From: Bacillota bacterium
GTDB taxonomy: Bacteria > Bacillota > Clostridia > Christensenellales > Aristaeellaceae
Length of the DNA: 30,396 bases
Reading direction: 5' to 3'
Assembly: GCA_023458835.1 (NCBI GenBank)
Contig: JAEWWY010000177.1
Location: 1 to 30,396, forward strand
The notes under the pieces were generated by a model. It searched no databases, was not told where the DNA came from, and saw only the letters and a program-made list of their open reading frames with translations. Both the position numbers and the translations under genes were made by a program. Below, in pieces: positions 1 through 7,405 of this stretch (position 1 is its first letter; every line of letters begins with the position of its first letter).

Positions 1-1240
1 AGTAGATTTCCACCGCGCGGTCGTAGTTTTCATCGAAGAAGAAGTGAAAGTCCATCGGAAACTGGTACGCGTTGGGATGATGCGGCACCGTGATGGCTTC
101 ATACCCGTTTTCCTTCAGCCAGGCGAACAGGTCATAGGGCGTCGGGTCGTCGTCATGGCTGCCGCCGCCATACTTTACGGGAACGCGCACGCGGCGGTAA
201 TCGAAAGCCTCCTGCCCTTTTAAAACGTCGGGAATGTTTCGGAAGTATACATTGCGGTGGCCATAGTTGCTGCTGGTCCACTCAAAGGCGTGCAGGGTCA
301 CAAACCTGCCCCCGTCGTTGGCCTCCTCGGTTTCCCGGCGCAGCTTCTCCCAATCCTGTGTGTTCAATTGCCAGTCGTGATCGGTGATGGCTGTAAAATC
401 GCATCCAGCCACATCGCGGACGTAGGCGATATTCTCCTTCACCGATTTGCGCCCGCAGCCGGTATCGGCAAAGTAGGTCGTGTCCCAGGAATGCACGTGG
501 ATATCGCCGAAATAGACATGCCTGCCGCCGATAGACGGGCGCTTTACCCCGTGCAGCACGGCGTTGATGCCGTCGTATACGTCGGCCATCAGCGTGAACA
601 TGGGGCTGAACCCCAGGCGGAACCAGCGGCGGGACGCCTTGTCCACATTCACCGGCGTCACGCGCATTTCAAGCGTGTTTCTTCCGCCCAAAAGCGGCCT
701 GGGCAGCTCATCCAGGATGGCCTTGGGGATGTGGATGTACATCAGGCCGTTTACAAAGCTGCATTCGTTTTGTATGTATTCATCCAGCGTGAAGCAGTCG
801 CCATAGGCTGTGAAGCGGCGCTTCTTTACCTCAAAGTACGCGCGGACGCCGTTTTGCTCATACAGATGGCTGTTCTTTTTCAGGTTGAAGGAAAGCAGCC
901 TTTTGTTGCCGGCATACAGATCAAAATGGCCGTTGGGCTGCGGGAACGCCGCGCCGTTGCCCATGGCGAATTCATTGATGAACACCGCGCCGCCGGGCGC
1001 GTCCCCGGAAAATTCCCCTGTGATCCAGGTCATTTCATCCGTGGCCGTCATGGTCATGGCGTAAGCATCCATCAGTTCCATGAAGGAATAGATCTCCGCC
1101 TCCGTATAGGCGTGCCCCGCGTGCTCCAGCATGCGGCCCAAGCCGAGGGCCAGGGATACGCCTTCTTCCTCCAGGGCCTGGGCGATCACATCCTTGGGGT
1201 ACTTGCGAATGCCATTGGGGGCAATATACGTCTTTTTCAT
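1..1240 (-). CDS. DUF3604/PHP-type metallohydrolase, C-terminus cut by window edge
   Basis: The reading frame starts at ATG 1240 and stays open to the window edge (about 413 codons), so the C-terminus is missing. The first ~240 residues look like a beta-rich N-terminal domain I cannot name. The rest carries the metal-binding pattern of PHP-superfamily phosphoesterases/hydrolases: GDIHVHS (H248, H250), TDHD (H288), HAFEWTS (E320), GHRNVYF (H328) and PHHP (H387, H388). The GHRNVYF stretch is typical of DUF3604/CehA-McbA-like proteins. These are metal-dependent hydrolases with few defined substrates. There is no signal peptide, so it is probably cytoplasmic. It lies 30 bp downstream of a LacI gene and is probably the last seen member of the LacI-sulfatase-LacI operon, so action on a product of that pathway is an inference. 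The superfamily call is firm; the substrate is unknown. Confidence 0.82.
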   Translation of the reverse strand, partial: MKKTYIAPNGIRKYPKDVIAQALEEEGVSLALGLGRMLEHAGHAYTEAEIYSFMELMDAYAMTMTATDEMTWITGEFSGDAPGGAVFINEFAMGNGAAFPQPNGHFDLYAGNKRLLSFNLKKNSHLYEQNGVRAYFEVKKRRFTAYGDCFTLDEYIQNECSFVNGLMYIHIPKAILDELPRPLLGGRNTLEMRVTPVNVDKASRRWFRLGFSPMFTLMADVYDGINAVLHGVKRPSIGGRHVYFGDIHVHSWDTTYFADTGCGRKSVKENIAYVRDVAGCDFTAITDHDWQLNTQDWEKLRRETEEANDGGRFVTLHAFEWTSSNYGHRNVYFRNIPDVLKGQEAFDYRRVRVPVKYGGGSHDDDPTPYDLFAWLKENGYEAITVPHHPNAYQFPMDFHFFFDENYDRAVEIY

Positions 1241-1270
1241 AGGCTTCATTCCTCCCTGCCATAGATCCGC

Positions 1271-2284
1271 CTAGCGGCCCAGCGTTGTGGCGCGCCGGAC
1301 CAGTTCCACCGGTATCCGCTTCCTGTAGGAATCCAGTTCCTCTCCCCCGATGATCTGCAGCAGGCTGCCGGCGGCAGCTTCCGCGATCTGGTCGATATGC
1401 TGGCGGACCGTCGTGCATCCGCCTCCGCTCCATTTGCTGATAGGCATGTCGTCAAATCCAACGACCTGAACATCCCGCGGGACGCTCTTCCCCATCTGGG
1501 CAAGCGCTGTCAGCGCGCCGGGAATATACCTATCCGCCGTGCAAAAAAGCCCGTCTACATCCCCGGCGCGCGCAAGGAGGTCCCTGGTGTGGGTATAACC
1601 GTTTTCGTAATCGACCCATTCTGTTATGACGACCAGCTTTTCATCCACGGGGAGCCCCGCTTCTTTCAAGGCCCGGCAATATCCCATAAACCGTTTGTTT
1701 TGATGAAGCGGGTACCTGCTTTCCGCCATGAAGGCGATCCGTTTGCATCCGCCCTCAAGCAGCTCCCTCACTGCAAGCCAGCCGCCCATCTCACTGTCGG
1801 ACTCCACGCTGCATTCGTGATCCCCCGCTATCTCTGTCGGGATAGGGTTGATATAGACGGTTGGAACGCCCTGGTCCGCATTCCTTTCATCGGAGCCGCA
1901 GAAGATCCAGCCGGAAAGGTTCAGCGAATTGCCGATGCCTTCATATATGGGGGCGGCATTGCGCCGCTTGTTGGTGTTTACGATCATCATCAGGTAATTT
2001 CGCCGGTAGAGCGCCTGCTGCAGGTGCAGCACCAGGCTGTTGTAGAACTCGCCTGTGATATCGGGGATCAGCACGCCGATCACGGGAAGCCTGCTTCCCC
2101 TCAGCCCGCGGGCAATCATGCTCGGCGTGTAATTGAAATGCTCAATCACTTCCAGAATGCGCTTTTTCGTTTGCGGGGCAACATAGCCGCTGTTGTTCAG
2201 AACCCGGGAAACGGTGCTTACCCCCGCCTTGGCTTCCCTGGCGATATCCTTGATGGAATATTCCTTCCGCTTCCTGTCCTGCAT
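1271..2284 (-). CDS. LacI-family transcriptional regulator (copy 1 of a paralogous pair)
   Basis: A 337-residue repressor-type regulator of normal LacI length. Residues ~9-60 form the LacI helix-turn-helix and hinge (SIKDIAREAKAGVSTVSRVL, then YTPSMIARGLRG). A periplasmic-binding-protein-like effector domain follows (IGVLIPDITGEFYN; VQVVGFDDMPISKW; CTTVRQ near the end). The start ATG has a good Shine-Dalgarno site (GGAGGTGG). It follows the sulfatase gene by 32 bp and precedes the PHP-type gene by 30 bp, so all are probably co-transcribed. It resembles the LacI protein at 3908-4933 across the hinge and the first effector-domain strand, and the two flank the sulfatase, suggesting duplication. 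The likely effector is a sugar released by this locus; its identity cannot be read from sequence. Confidence 0.93.
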   Translation of the reverse strand: MQDRKRKEYSIKDIAREAKAGVSTVSRVLNNSGYVAPQTKKRILEVIEHFNYTPSMIARGLRGSRLPVIGVLIPDITGEFYNSLVLHLQQALYRRNYLMMIVNTNKRRNAAPIYEGIGNSLNLSGWIFCGSDERNADQGVPTVYINPIPTEIAGDHECSVESDSEMGGWLAVRELLEGGCKRIAFMAESRYPLHQNKRFMGYCRALKEAGLPVDEKLVVITEWVDYENGYTHTRDLLARAGDVDGLFCTADRYIPGALTALAQMGKSVPRDVQVVGFDDMPISKWSGGGCTTVRQHIDQIAEAAAGSLLQIIGGEELDSYRKRIPVELVRRATTLGR

Positions 2285-2316
2285 AATGCCACCTCCGCCA
2301 TATGTCCGCCGTTTGC

Positions 2317-3849
2317 TTACAGATACTTTTCCAATCCCATCCGGACATACTGTTCGGCCGGCGCATCGTTTTCCTTCATCAAATTCACCATCAGCCGGAT
2401 CATGCGCTCCTCAACCGCCGGATCGTCAAGGGGCGTCAGTTGGCCCGGATCCCTGGTCAGATCGAACAGCATCGTTTTTTGCGACTCGTTGTACTTCGTT
2501 ATCACATATTCGCCATTTTGCATGCTGCGGACCATCTGCATCACCCGCTCCGGCATGCTTCCAAAGGCCCGACCCTGAATTTTCATGACAGGGCATTCCT
2601 TGGTAAAGCTGAAGGGCCCGGCAATTTGCATGGTGCGCATTTCATCCACGGAGAAGCGGGCGCGCATATGCGTCGGCATGTGCGTATATTCGTACAGCGG
2701 CTGATTGTCCGGCGTTTGCGGCGCGCGCATGTAGACATACCGCCCGTCCGTCACATTGATCTGCCCGCCGTACTGGCCGAACAGGCACGCCTCACGCACC
2801 GGCGCGTCCTCCGCTATGGCCCGGCGCAGAACAGCGCCCTGGCAATCGCCCGGGACCGGCTGATGAAAGAACTCCAGAATGGTCGGCGCGATATCAATGG
2901 TCTGCACCAGCGCCTCGCGTTTTTCATTCTGAATGCCCGAGCGGGGGTCCCAGATAAAAAGCGGCGTGTGCGCCACTTCCTCATAGATGGGCTGGCATGT
3001 TTTGGCCCACCAGTCATGCTCTCCCAGCAGGAAGCCATGATCGGTGTTGACAATGAGCAGCGTATCCTTCCACATGTCATGGGCGTCCATGAAGTCCAGC
3101 ACCCGGCCCAGGTTCCTGTCGCACATGGAAAGCAGCGCGGCATACTGCCAGCGCATATGCTCCACCGCGCTTTGGTCTTCGGTCACCGGCGCATAGTTGG
3201 GCCAGTCGAACTGCGGCCCGTCATATGCGTGGGGATAAAGCTCCTTGTAGTGCTCCATGGTAAAGAAGGGCTCATGGGGATCGAAGGTTTCAAGGTGCAA
3301 AAACCAGTTGTCGGCATCATGGTTGGTCTGCAAAAACTCCAAGCCAAGATCAAACACCTTTGTCTGGGGCTGATCCGCCTCAGTCTTTAAATAGGTCCGG
3401 TTCACGGCATCCTGCCGCCACATCTGGCCCAGATGCGCGGGCACCTCGGGATCCTTCACATGGCCTTTCCATTTGTCGCCTTCATGCCCGCGCACGATCT
3501 CCCAGGTGTTGTACCGGTGATGATACGTGCATCCGCCATCCTCCCAGTAATGCTGATGGTCGGAGATCATATGCGTGTATACGCCCGCCTCGGATAATTG
3601 CTGGGGCATGCTGTCGTCAAAAGGCTCTATGGGTCCCCAGCTTCGGTGCAAAAAGTTCAGCCTTCCGGTATGCAATTCGCGTCTGGCCGGCATGCAGGGC
3701 AGGCTGCCCACATAACTGCGGGTGAATTGTGCCGTATGCCGCATAAGCCGCTCAAAATTCGGCGCTTTGATTTTTTCGCCGGCAGGCAAACCGTAAGACG
3801 GAAGAAAGTGCCTGTTCAGCGTATCAAACATCACCATAATCGCTTTCAT
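2317..3849 (-). CDS. Cys-type sulfatase (alkaline-phosphatase superfamily)
   Basis: A 510-residue sulfatase predicted to hydrolyse sulfate esters. The N-terminal metal-site segment is MFDTLNRHFLPSYG (D9). The signature CxPxR appears as C52-M-P-A-R56, followed by LHTGR. In known sulfatases this Cys is oxidised to formylglycine, and in anaerobes a radical-SAM maturase (anSME) does this; none is encoded here. A second metal/active-site segment reads NTDHGFLLGEHDWW. No signal peptide is visible, so it is probably cytoplasmic and would act on imported sulfated sugars, unlike the exported sulfatases of Bacteroides. A Shine-Dalgarno site (AAGGTGGG) precedes ATG 3849. The gene sits between two LacI paralogues. 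The sulfatase call is strong; the substrate (sulfated mucin, host or algal glycan, or a phosphonate/phosphate ester) is not decided by sequence. Confidence 0.93.
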   Translation of the reverse strand: MKAIMVMFDTLNRHFLPSYGLPAGEKIKAPNFERLMRHTAQFTRSYVGSLPCMPARRELHTGRLNFLHRSWGPIEPFDDSMPQQLSEAGVYTHMISDHQHYWEDGGCTYHHRYNTWEIVRGHEGDKWKGHVKDPEVPAHLGQMWRQDAVNRTYLKTEADQPQTKVFDLGLEFLQTNHDADNWFLHLETFDPHEPFFTMEHYKELYPHAYDGPQFDWPNYAPVTEDQSAVEHMRWQYAALLSMCDRNLGRVLDFMDAHDMWKDTLLIVNTDHGFLLGEHDWWAKTCQPIYEEVAHTPLFIWDPRSGIQNEKREALVQTIDIAPTILEFFHQPVPGDCQGAVLRRAIAEDAPVREACLFGQYGGQINVTDGRYVYMRAPQTPDNQPLYEYTHMPTHMRARFSVDEMRTMQIAGPFSFTKECPVMKIQGRAFGSMPERVMQMVRSMQNGEYVITKYNESQKTMLFDLTRDPGQLTPLDDPAVEERMIRLMVNLMKENDAPAEQYVRMGLEKYL

Positions 3850-3907
3850 CCATATCCCACCTTCATCAGTAATAGGGCGTTATCACCACCGGCCGGCATA
3901 TCGCCTG

Positions 3908-4933
3908 TTATGAACCGGCCTTCGTCGTCCTCCTGCGCACCAGCGTCTCGGGGAGGATAACCTTCCTTTCCTTGACCGTTTCCCCGTTCAAAAGGCGCAT
4001 CAGCGCGTCGATCGCCAGATCGGACATCCTGTTCATATCCTGGCGGACCGTTGTAAAGCCGCCGCTGAGCCAGGACGCGATCGGCGTATCGTCATGGCCG
4101 ACGACCTTGACGTCTTCAGGCACGCGGCGGCCCGCTTCCTCCAGCGCTTTCAAAACGCCGGGCACAAAGCGGTCTGCGATACAGAAAACGCCGTCCACCC
4201 CGGGGAAAACCTCCATGATCCCGGTCATCTGCCTGTAGCCCTCGGCGGAGTTGACATCCTCAATTTTTACATGGCGGAGCAAAACCGCAATGTCCGGATC
4301 GTTATGCTCCCTAATGGCCGACAGGAATCCCCCCACGCGCTTTTCCAGCTTGTTGGAGCTTGTGATGACCGCTATGCTTTTGCATCCGCTTTGAATAAGC
4401 TCCCGGCCCGCCAGATGGCCGCCAAGGGGCGCATCGGAGCTGATGGATACGGTCCTTTCATCGGTGGGCGCCCCGGGCCAGTTGATATATACGATCGGCG
4501 CATCCCTGTCCGCGCCAAAGTCCACGGCGCAGTCCAATACCAGCCACCCGGATACCTGCAGAAGGTTCTGCCATTCCTGATACTCTTTTTCAATATCCGC
4601 CGATTTCTTCGTGTTCAGAATAAAGGTCAAATATTGCTTTTCCAACAGCCTGGTCTGCAGCTTTTGAACCATCGTATTGTAAAACTCGCCGGAAATATCC
4701 GGGACAATGATTCCGATCAGCGGCGTCTTGTTTGTTTTCAGGCTGCGGGCAATCATGTTCGGCACATAATTGTTCAGCGCTATCGCTTCCCTGACGCGGG
4801 CCTGCGTCTTGGACGAAACATTCGCTTTTTGATTGATGACCCGCGATACGGTTGCTACAGATACGCCGGCCCTTGCGGCAATATCTTTGACAGACAAGGC
4901 TTTATCTTCCGAAAGCTGCCTTTTTCCCATCAT
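3908..4933 (-). CDS. LacI-family transcriptional regulator (copy 2), first gene of sulfatase operon
   Basis: A 341-residue LacI regulator. The helix-turn-helix reads SVKDIAARAGVSVATVSRVI (about residues 14-33), followed by the hinge NYVPNMIARSLK and effector domain (GIIVPDISGEFYN; VKVVGHDDTPIASW; FTTVRQDM). The frame opens with two adjacent ATGs; the second, at 4930, is better spaced from the AAGGGG Shine-Dalgarno and may be the true start. Upstream is a near-consensus promoter (5004-5032) with an operator-like site just downstream of its -10, which predicts autoregulation. The sulfatase follows by 58 bp. The protein is paralogous to the LacI at 1271-2284. It probably controls the operon in response to a sulfated or desulfated sugar (inference). 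Confidence 0.93.
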   Translation of the reverse strand: MMGKRQLSEDKALSVKDIAARAGVSVATVSRVINQKANVSSKTQARVREAIALNNYVPNMIARSLKTNKTPLIGIIVPDISGEFYNTMVQKLQTRLLEKQYLTFILNTKKSADIEKEYQEWQNLLQVSGWLVLDCAVDFGADRDAPIVYINWPGAPTDERTVSISSDAPLGGHLAGRELIQSGCKSIAVITSSNKLEKRVGGFLSAIREHNDPDIAVLLRHVKIEDVNSAEGYRQMTGIMEVFPGVDGVFCIADRFVPGVLKALEEAGRRVPEDVKVVGHDDTPIASWLSGGFTTVRQDMNRMSDLAIDALMRLLNGETVKERKVILPETLVRRRTTKAGS

Positions 4934-4977
4934 TTCCCCTTGTTCCGCGGCATAAGCGGATCGTGCAATTTTGTGGT

Positions 4978-4989
4978 AACGATTACAAT
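4978..4989. promoter_or_regulatory. Operator-like site A near transcription start of the LacI/sulfatase operon
   Basis: The 12-mer AACGATTACAAT lies about 15-26 bp downstream of the -10 box of the promoter at 5004-5032, so it covers the expected transcription start region. Its exact reverse complement occurs at 5106-5117. The CG core with flanking A/T is typical of LacI-family operators. Binding by the adjacent LacI protein is inferred. Confidence 0.5.
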
Positions 4990-5003
4990 TCTATGTTGAT
5001 ATG

Positions 5004-5032
5004 AGTATACGGAAACAATATTCAGTTGTCAA
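5004..5032 (-). promoter_or_regulatory. Sigma-A-type promoter for LacI-sulfatase operon
   Basis: On the minus strand, -35 TTGACA (5032-5027) is followed by a 17-bp spacer and -10 TATACT (5009-5004). The -35 is a perfect consensus match and the -10 matches five of six. The expected transcription start is near 4996, about 65 bp upstream of the LacI ATG. Confidence 0.8.
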
Positions 5033-5105
5033 TAGAATAATCTTGAGAGTTTTGCTAAATATGCTTAATATTCTGCGGAATCTTCAGAAATAAAATCAAC
5101 GCATG

Positions 5106-5117
5106 ATTGTAATCGTT
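5106..5117. promoter_or_regulatory. Operator-like site B upstream of the LacI/sulfatase promoter
   Basis: ATTGTAATCGTT is the exact inverted copy of site A (4978-4989). The centres are 128 bp apart, with the promoter between them. This arrangement fits LacI-type repression by DNA looping, or an auxiliary operator; both are inferences. Confidence 0.45.
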
Positions 5118-5234
5118 TCTATACTTTTTATGCCGGCTGGTGTAAGGACCGTCTTCAAGCACAAAGAATACCAAACCGAAACTTTGATGCATCGGTGAGC
5201 AAGAATTCAGAAGGTGAATCCAATCCCGCATGCT

Positions 5235-5326
5235 GTCATTTTGAATGAAGTTAAGGAATTGGCTCTTCATGCTGCTTAAAGATCCTTCGCCGCTGCGCGG
5301 CTCAGGATGACGGCGGGCGGGCCCGC
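5235..5326. repeat. REP-like palindromic repeat cluster
   Basis: 5282-5308 folds as ATCCT / GCCGC-tgc-GCGGC / AGGAT with a symmetric TC/TC internal mismatch. It is followed at once by GCGGGC-gg-GCCCGC (5313-5326). A diverged copy of the same unit in opposite orientation lies at 5235-5262 (GTCATTTTGA... against GTCATCCTGA... of the reverse strand). This resembles dispersed intergenic repeats of the CATCCTGAG...AAGGATC kind found in many bacterial genomes. No function is visible here. Confidence 0.5.
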
Positions 5327-5434
5327 TTTGTATCCTATATGCCGGCATTCATCGATGCATAAATGATATGGAGCAGTATGACACGATAAAAAGCCTGAGC
5401 GCGTTTTGCCATAGGCGCCACCGGCCAGGGAAAG

Positions 5435-5474
5435 CAAAAAAGGCCCCTCCGCGTATTTGTACAACGGAGGAGCC
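5435..5474 (-). terminator. Rho-independent terminator after the NagB-like gene
   Basis: On the minus strand a 10-bp stem (GGCTCCTCCG at 5474-5465 with CGGAGGGGCC at 5451-5442, one G-U pair) has a 13-nt loop containing a further 3-bp pairing. Six T residues follow (5441-5436). It lies about 210 bp beyond the stop of the NagB-like gene and would end the GH4-kinase-NagB transcript. Confidence 0.85.
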
Positions 5475-5569
5475 TGCCGGGTGAAATCCTATCCTGAAGC
5501 GCTGGGCCGGGGGCTGTTGCATTAGTTGCATAATTGCATGTTCACTCATTGAGACGGCATCCGAAGGTT

Positions 5570-5614
5570 ACCAAAGGGCGATCGGAAAGCCCTTTGGTCG
5601 CATCCGCAGATGCG
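5570..5614. repeat. Two adjacent perfect hairpins (REP-like)
   Basis: ACCAAAGGGC (5570-5579) pairs perfectly with GCCCTTTGGT (5589-5598) over a 9-nt loop. CGCATC (5599-5604) pairs perfectly with GATGCG (5609-5614) over a 4-nt loop, and the two hairpins abut. There is no T-run on either side, so they are not classic terminators. They may protect the 3' end of the NagB-like transcript or be a dispersed intergenic repeat. Confidence 0.5.
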
Positions 5615-5680
5615 AAATCCTTCTCTTTGAATAGCAGTATGCAAAATATGCGCTTATTGCAACACCTCCATGCATCCCCT

Positions 5681-6406
5681 TTACAGAAGGGAGGCGGCGG
5701 CCTTGTCCAGGAGCCAGGTAACATGGGGATGCAACTGCAGCGCCGATGCCGGAACGCTGCCGGTTACCGGACCCAGAAGCGCGCCGGCTACCGCCCGCGC
5801 TTTGCTTTGTCCGTTTGCCACGACCACGATCGTGGGGATGCGCAAAATGCTCTTGAGCCCCAGCGTGATCCCAAACTCGGGCAGGTCCGCGGACGGCAGC
5901 GAGTATTTGCTCCTGAGCATATTGCGGGTGTCCTCGGGCAGCTTCACCGCATGGGCTGTGGAATCCAAAGGCGTACCGGGGCGGCAGAAGCCCAGGTGGG
6001 CATCTTCGCCCAGCCCCAGAAACTGAATGCGGATTCCGCCGCGTTCCGCAATGGCGTTTTCATAGGCGATTGCCGCCTGCATGGCCCCGCCTTCAAACAT
6101 GCCGGGCAGCAGCACCTGCTCTTCATGAAGCTTCAGCGGCTCAATCAACTGTTTGCGTACGCGGGTGGCGCAGGCGGCCATGTGGCCCGCGGGGATGCCA
6201 AAATAATCGTCCACACAGCACAAATGAAGCTGCCGGGTATCAAAGGGCGCGGCGGCGAACACATCCGCGATGCGTGCGTGTATGGGGGTTGTGGTGCCAC
6301 CGGTGGCCACGCTGATAAAGCCGGGCCCGCCCATAAGGACCTGTTCCACAAACATCCAGGCGGCGGCGCACTGCATTTCCTCAGGCGTATCGAATATCCG
6401 TACCAT
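5681..6406 (-). CDS. NagB-like protein (glucosamine-6-phosphate deaminase/6-phosphogluconolactonase fold), atypical active site
   Basis: A 241-residue member of the NagB/6-phosphogluconolactonase superfamily. Visible motifs are ATGGTTTP (residues 34-41, phosphate binding), CVDDYFG (64-70, matching the MDEYVGL acid-base Asp region of NagB), LGLGEDAHLGFCRPG (130-144) and the Lys-containing SKARA (201-205). Asp135 and His137 match E. coli NagB Asp141 and His143. The residue matching NagB Glu148 is Arg142 and the usual Asn before it is Cys141. The protein may therefore isomerise or deaminate a different sugar phosphate, or have lost deaminase activity. The start has a strong Shine-Dalgarno (GAGGAGGAG) and the gene follows the kinase by 9 bp. 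Family is firm; reaction is uncertain. Confidence 0.85.
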   Translation of the reverse strand: MVRIFDTPEEMQCAAAWMFVEQVLMGGPGFISVATGGTTTPIHARIADVFAAAPFDTRQLHLCCVDDYFGIPAGHMAACATRVRKQLIEPLKLHEEQVLLPGMFEGGAMQAAIAYENAIAERGGIRIQFLGLGEDAHLGFCRPGTPLDSTAHAVKLPEDTRNMLRSKYSLPSADLPEFGITLGLKSILRIPTIVVVANGQSKARAVAGALLGPVTGSVPASALQLHPHVTWLLDKAAASLL

Positions 6407-6415
6407 AGCTCCTCC

Positions 6416-7390
6416 TCATTCCCTTGTAAGGCCCAGGGCTTCGGCGGTTTTGCGCATGCGGTCCTGCCACCCCGGATTTCCCGCGTGCTGGAGCCCCATC
6501 ACCGCGCCCCCGACCACAGGCTCATACCGGGCCGGAACGATGACCGCCCCGGGCAGGCGCCCGGATATGATCTGTGCGATCCGCTCGATGTGGATCGCCG
6601 GGCGCCCCTTGAACACGCTGCCGGACAGCACGATGGTAACCCCGGTATCGCTGTGAACGCCCAATTGTTCCGCCATGCAAAGAGTGAGCTCCGCCCAGCT
6701 TTCCGCATGCCGGAGCAATATATCCGCAGCAGCCTGATCCCCCTTGCCGGCCGCCTCAAACACCAGCGGGCACAGCTTGCTGGGGGATACGTCGTGCTTG
6801 CGGTAGCGGTGCAGCAGCAAATCGTCCACATCCGTGCACCCGGTGTGAGCAAGAAACATCCGCGTCATCATGGTGGGCGGGCATTTCCCGATGTGCGCGT
6901 CGAACACGTGCTGAAGCGCCTGCTGGCCGATGGTGCCGCCGCCGCCGTACGGGCCGTTGCTGTAGTTGCCGAATTGGAATACCTCGCCCTCCTTGTTTGC
7001 GCCGCCGACGTTCAATCCGGTGCCAACGCAGCACACGGCGGAGGGTACGTCAAACGTGCCGCCGTACAGCGCGCCAATGCAGTCGTTGTGCACGTATACG
7101 CCCCGGGCGTCAAAGTAGCGCGTCAGCTCGTCTGTGAGCAATACCTGTTCATAAGGGTAGTCGATGCCGGTGAGGCCGCCGGACACATACCGGATGTCCC
7201 GCCGGGCGGCGCCGATTTTTTGAAGCGCCATATCCGCCGCGTCTCCCATGCACTGGAGGGCGGCCTGCATGCCATTGACCGTGTGCAAACATCCGGGCGC
7301 CGAGCCCAGCGCCAGCGCGTTGCCTTGAAGGTCGCACACCAGCGCGTGTGTTTTGGTTCCACCCTGATCCAGTCCCAGCAAAAGGTCCAT
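6416..7390 (-). CDS. BadF/BadG/BcrA/BcrD-type ATPase, probable N-acetylhexosamine or related sugar kinase
   Basis: A 324-residue ASKHA-fold kinase. It has the phosphate-1 loop LGLDQGGTKTHALV (residues 5-18), a conserved HNDCIGAL segment, phosphate-2 loop CCVGTGLNVGG, the glycine-rich GPYGGGGTIGQQAL and a C-terminal adenosine-type loop VLSGSVFKG. This layout matches the BadF/BcrA ATPase family, which includes N-acetylglucosamine kinases. ATG 7390 has GGAGG seven bases upstream. It lies 15 bp after the GH4 gene and 9 bp before the NagB-like gene, in a tight three-gene unit. The context suggests it phosphorylates a monosaccharide released by, or needed for, the GH4 step. Sugar specificity is inferred only. 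Confidence 0.86.
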   Translation of the reverse strand: MDLLLGLDQGGTKTHALVCDLQGNALALGSAPGCLHTVNGMQAALQCMGDAADMALQKIGAARRDIRYVSGGLTGIDYPYEQVLLTDELTRYFDARGVYVHNDCIGALYGGTFDVPSAVCCVGTGLNVGGANKEGEVFQFGNYSNGPYGGGGTIGQQALQHVFDAHIGKCPPTMMTRMFLAHTGCTDVDDLLLHRYRKHDVSPSKLCPLVFEAAGKGDQAAADILLRHAESWAELTLCMAEQLGVHSDTGVTIVLSGSVFKGRPAIHIERIAQIISGRLPGAVIVPARYEPVVGGAVMGLQHAGNPGWQDRMRKTAEALGLTRE

Positions 7391-7405
7391 GCTGCAGCCT
7401 CCGGA

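Larger units (their letters stand above)
4934..5680. other. 747-bp gene-free region between two operons
   Basis: No convincing coding sequence is visible on either strand; the short open frames cross the promoter, palindromes and terminator. The region holds the promoter and operator-like sites of the LacI/sulfatase operon (4978-5117), an unexplained stretch at about 5118-5234, a REP-like palindromic cluster (5235-5326), a minus-strand terminator (5435-5474) and a second hairpin pair (5570-5614). Confidence 0.6.

Noticed and set aside
257..1264. 335-codon open frame on the plus strand
   Set aside because: It is antisense to the PHP-type gene, has no family motif or ribosome site, and reflects GC-rich third positions of the real gene.
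5055..5348. 97-codon minus-strand frame in the gene-free region
   Set aside because: It translates the REP-like palindrome and the operator-like site B and has no homology that I recognise.
5517..5539. Three close TTGCAT copies (5517, 5526, 5534)
   Set aside because: Short 6-mers with irregular spacing of 9 and 8 bp; too little to call an array or binding site.
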